A DNA stretch of 7,843 nucleotides from Microcaldota archaeon (GTDB lineage Archaea > Micrarchaeota > Micrarchaeia > Micrarchaeales > CABMGC01), in the NCBI GenBank assembly GCA_027328265.1, contig DAHVVD010000050.1, positions 1 through 7,843 of the forward strand, read 5' to 3'. Shown one piece after another: positions 5,709 through 7,843 of the stretch. Made by a program: the position numbers and the translations under genes. Below the pieces are notes generated by a model. That model saw nothing but the letters and a program-made list of their open reading frames with translations, was not told where the DNA came from and did not search any database. Position 1 is the stretch's first letter. Each line of letters opens with the position of its first letter.

Positions 5709-7526
5709 CTAGCCCTGTCTCCTCATTCTCCTTGTGCTGTTGCCTGGTGCCGCAGGTTTCCTGAGTACTACTACAAGTATCAGTACTGCGATTATTCCCA
5801 TTATCACAGTGAGGAGCAGGAGAAGTCCGTATAGCTGCGAGACCTCCGCCTGCAGAGCCTGCAGCTGGGCCGTCTGGTTACTCATGTAAGTGGCAAGGTC
5901 GCTTGGCAATACTTCTGGCGCAGGCGCAGAGACTAACGAGCTGTTTATCAGTTTGTTCGCCTTCGAGAGATTCGATGCAAGTTGTGAGATCGTGTAAGCT
6001 GAAGTGAGGTTGCTGCTCTCACCTGCCCCGCCTATTGCATTCGCCTCGTAGGCATAGAAGAGGGCTGAGTTCGCAAACTCAAGCGGCCATATTCCGAATG
6101 TCGCGTTCGCAGCGTTTGCGTCTATCCTTGAGATTAATTGCGAATTCGAAAGGTTGCCTGGTATGCGCGCATAATTAGTGGCGTATACGGCATCGTATAT
6201 CGCTGCGCCGTACTCGCTCTGGTTGTACGCCTTGGCAGCCGCCTGGGCGTAGAGGCTTCCAGCCCCTGACGATTCAGCAGACCTGAGCTCGTTGTACGCA
6301 TAATTCTTGAGGCTCGAGGAATATGTTACAGGGCTGCCCCCGATAGTGGAAGAGATGTTGTACATCTCGTTCGCAGCGTTGCACCACGCGTTGGATTGCG
6401 AGGCGAAGAAGAGGCTCGCCATAAGGTCGTCTGTCGAGGCAGAGCTGTTGAGCGCAGACTGCGCGTTCTCGAGATTGAGCCTGGCCCATTCCTGCCTTAT
6501 CTCACCCCCTATTACATATTCGTAGTTGCTTGCTGTGAGCTCTGGTGCTATAAGGTTTGAGCAGGTCGCGTTAATGCCTGAAATCACTGATTGCACATAG
6601 GAGGTAGTGAAGTTGTTTGCATTGGCCAGAACAAATGTATCTTGGTACTGCAGAAAAGCCAGGTCAGCAGCAGTGTAGAGATATCCTTTTGAGGAGATGT
6701 TCCTGAAAGTCGCGATGTTAGAGAGAATGTTATCCTTGCCCTGACTCAGCTTTACTCCTATGCTCTCTGCATCTGCCTGGACAAAATTTAGCGTATAGTT
6801 AGTCAGTTCTGCGAAGTAGCTTACGTTACAGTCAGTGCAGTTCAGGCCCGAAGCTTTGAGCCCGGAGAGATGATAATTCTCTGAGAGATTGAATTGCAGA
6901 GACTTCACTGGAGTAGGGTTTGTCTTGGAGAGATAACCAAGGGCCTGGCTTACGTTCGAGACTTCCTGGGCAGGTATGCCGAACTGCTGCTGCGCTGTGT
7001 AATATGCAAGGTATTCAGGATCCGAGGTAGCGACTACCGGCACAAGTATGAACTTCATGCCGCTTGAGTTTGCAGCGTCCATCTTGTCATAGACTCCTCC
7101 CACCTCTCCGACGCTGCCGTCTGTATTTATGGTTCCTGTCACTGTGAAGTTGCTAGGAAGGCTTGAATGCTCAAGCGCAGATATCCCGAGAAGGGTGAAT
7201 GCGAGCCCTGCGCTTGGGCCTGTCACATCAGCACTGCTGTCAGCTATGTTATACGTAAAATTGTACTTGCTCTCTTGAACGCCTACGTAGGCCGAGGCGT
7301 ACTGAGCTGCTGTCGTTGCTGACACCTTTGTATCCTGGCCTATCTGGCTTGGCCCGGTTATGTTTACTGAGCCATTGCCGCTGGTCAGGTTCAGGCTTAT
7401 CGTAGTCAAGACTCCATTGTTTGTGCTAAGCACAGCAGGCGCGCGTATCGTCGTTGTGTATGCAAAAACATATCCCATACTGAGCAGCGCAGCTAATGAG
7501 AAAAACAGCAACCCTTTCTTTTCCAT
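5709..7526 (-). CDS. Secreted, membrane-anchored Lon-like serine protease (peptidase S16 domain, COG1750 type)
   Basis: 605-residue protein predicted to act outside the cytoplasmic membrane. Residues 1-22 form a signal peptide (Lys-Lys, hydrophobic core, VFA end). A Lon-type protease domain follows (about 24-210). Its serine lies in TGPSAGLAF (102-110, Ser105) and its lysine in GGVYDKMDAA (143-152, Lys148). The 43-residue spacing equals that of Ser679/Lys722 in E. coli Lon, so the dyad looks intact. There is no ATPase domain, unlike true Lon or archaeal LonB. Residues about 211-550 are an Ala/Ser/Asn-rich, mostly helical region I do not recognise, with four cysteines (230, 233, 322, 382). Then come a short heptad-like stretch (552-564), one membrane helix (565-588) and a basic cytoplasmic tail. 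About 22 N-x-S/T sequons precede the helix, fitting an N-glycosylated ectodomain. Archaeal secreted S16-like proteases of this plan are grouped in COG1750; substrates are not known. It is the first gene of a unit with the HIT gene and has a near-leaderless promoter. Confidence 0.85.
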   Translation of the reverse strand: MEKKGLLFFSLAALLSMGYVFAYTTTIRAPAVLSTNNGVLTTISLNLTSGNGSVNITGPSQIGQDTKVSATTAAQYASAYVGVQESKYNFTYNIADSSADVTGPSAGLAFTLLGISALEHSSLPSNFTVTGTINTDGSVGEVGGVYDKMDAANSSGMKFILVPVVATSDPEYLAYYTAQQQFGIPAQEVSNVSQALGYLSKTNPTPVKSLQFNLSENYHLSGLKASGLNCTDCNVSYFAELTNYTLNFVQADAESIGVKLSQGKDNILSNIATFRNISSKGYLYTAADLAFLQYQDTFVLANANNFTTSYVQSVISGINATCSNLIAPELTASNYEYVIGGEIRQEWARLNLENAQSALNSSASTDDLMASLFFASQSNAWCNAANEMYNISSTIGGSPVTYSSSLKNYAYNELRSAESSGAGSLYAQAAAKAYNQSEYGAAIYDAVYATNYARIPGNLSNSQLISRIDANAANATFGIWPLEFANSALFYAYEANAIGGAGESSNLTSAYTISQLASNLSKANKLINSSLVSAPAPEVLPSDLATYMSNQTAQLQALQAEVSQLYGLLLLLTVIMGIIAVLILVVVLRKPAAPGNSTRRMRRQG

Positions 7527-7546
7527 GGTATTCTTAGAAGGCGTGC

Positions 7547-7554
7547 ATTTAAAT
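7547..7554 (-). promoter_or_regulatory. Putative TATA box of the Lon-like protease gene (leaderless transcript)
   Basis: ATTTAAAT is palindromic and centred about 24 bases before the ATG at 7526. That places the transcript start at or within a few bases of the start codon. No Shine-Dalgarno is present before the ATG, consistent with leaderless initiation. It lies in the 61-base gap after the GlyRS gene, implying a promoter separate from the GlyRS transcript. Confidence 0.45.
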
Positions 7555-7587
7555 TGATTTTGTGTTTATTAGGGAACGCTAAAACAA

Positions 7588-7842
7588 TCACCTGCTTTCA
7601 CCTGAACAAAGCCTCCCTGCCTCTTTTTCGAGATCGCTTATCTTTACTCTGGTCTGCTTGGTGTCGTCCCTCTTCCTTATTGTGACCGCATTGTCCTTGA
7701 GGCTGTCATAGTCTATAGTTATGGCAAACGGTACGCCTATCTCATCAGCCCTTGCATATCTCCTCCCGATGCTTCCCGAGCCATCGTAGACAGTTCCGTA
7801 TCCCCTCTTCATCATCCTGTAGACTTTGTCAGCCAGCTCCGG
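7588..7842 (-). CDS. glyS: Glycyl-tRNA synthetase, C-terminal end (partial)
   Basis: Only the last 84 codons are visible; the frame is open to the right window edge, where it begins PELADKVYRMMKRG. The enzyme charges tRNA-Gly with glycine. The sequence DGSGSIGRRYARADEIGVPF, followed by AITIDYDSL, DNAVTIRKRD and a final VKISDLEKEA, is the anticodon-binding domain end of archaeal/eukaryotic-type class II GlyRS (alpha2 type). An internal ATG at 7815 is not the true start, since the conserved protein continues upstream. The C-terminus stops soon after the last conserved helix, as is usual. The Lon-like protease gene follows on the same strand after 61 bases and has its own apparent promoter. Confidence 0.93.
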   Translation of the reverse strand, partial: PELADKVYRMMKRGYGTVYDGSGSIGRRYARADEIGVPFAITIDYDSLKDNAVTIRKRDDTKQTRVKISDLEKEAGRLCSGESR

Positions 7843-7843
7843 A

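Noticed and set aside
7560..7587. Terminator after the GlyRS gene
   Set aside because: There is a short T-run (GTTTTAG on the minus strand) but no strong poly-T tract, so it was not annotated.

Overview
The window is a compact stretch of archaeal chromosome. The evidence is gene content: RNA polymerase subunit K, an archaeal-type geranylgeranyl reductase, a UbiA prenyltransferase of the kind that joins the second geranylgeranyl chain of archaeal lipids, a TadA/ArlI-type secretion ATPase, a COG1407-type metallophosphoesterase and a secreted Lon-like protease. AT-rich TATA-like boxes at archaeal spacing lie before most transcription units, and two units have a very short or no apparent leader. 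A DPANN-like lineage such as Micrarchaeota, or a Thermoplasmata-like one, is possible, but the lineage cannot be fixed from the sequence alone.

Layout. Left edge (2-502, +): C-terminal part of a caspase-like (clan CD) cysteine peptidase domain, cut by the window edge and clearly more AT-rich than everything else. It converges on a secretion ATPase (559-1854, -). That gene diverges, across a short promoter region, from a metallophosphoesterase (1929-2642, +). The phosphoesterase ends 2 bases from the end of a geranylgeranyl reductase (2645-4084, -), whose upstream neighbour on the same strand is rpoK (4104-4286, -). Divergent from rpoK is the UbiA prenyltransferase (4411-5271, +). Its last 42 bases overlap the 3' end of an Fhit-like HIT protein (5230-5706, -). 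The HIT gene sits 2 bases downstream of a 605-residue secreted Lon-like protease (5709-7526, -). The right edge holds the C-terminal end of glycyl-tRNA synthetase (7588-7842, -).

How the genes fit together. The prenyltransferase and the reductase act on the same pathway, the building and then saturation of archaeal digeranylgeranyl ether lipids, and they flank one promoter region together with the RNA polymerase gene rpoK. The Lon-like protease and the ATPase both point to cell-envelope work (extracytoplasmic proteolysis, secretion or pilus assembly), but nothing in the window links them directly. RpoK and GlyRS are core information-processing genes, so most of the window reads as ordinary core genome. 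The compositionally distinct left end is the only part that looks accessory. Coding density is very high: no gene-free stretch exceeds about 125 bases, and I saw no rRNA, tRNA, CRISPR array, insertion sequence or long repeat.
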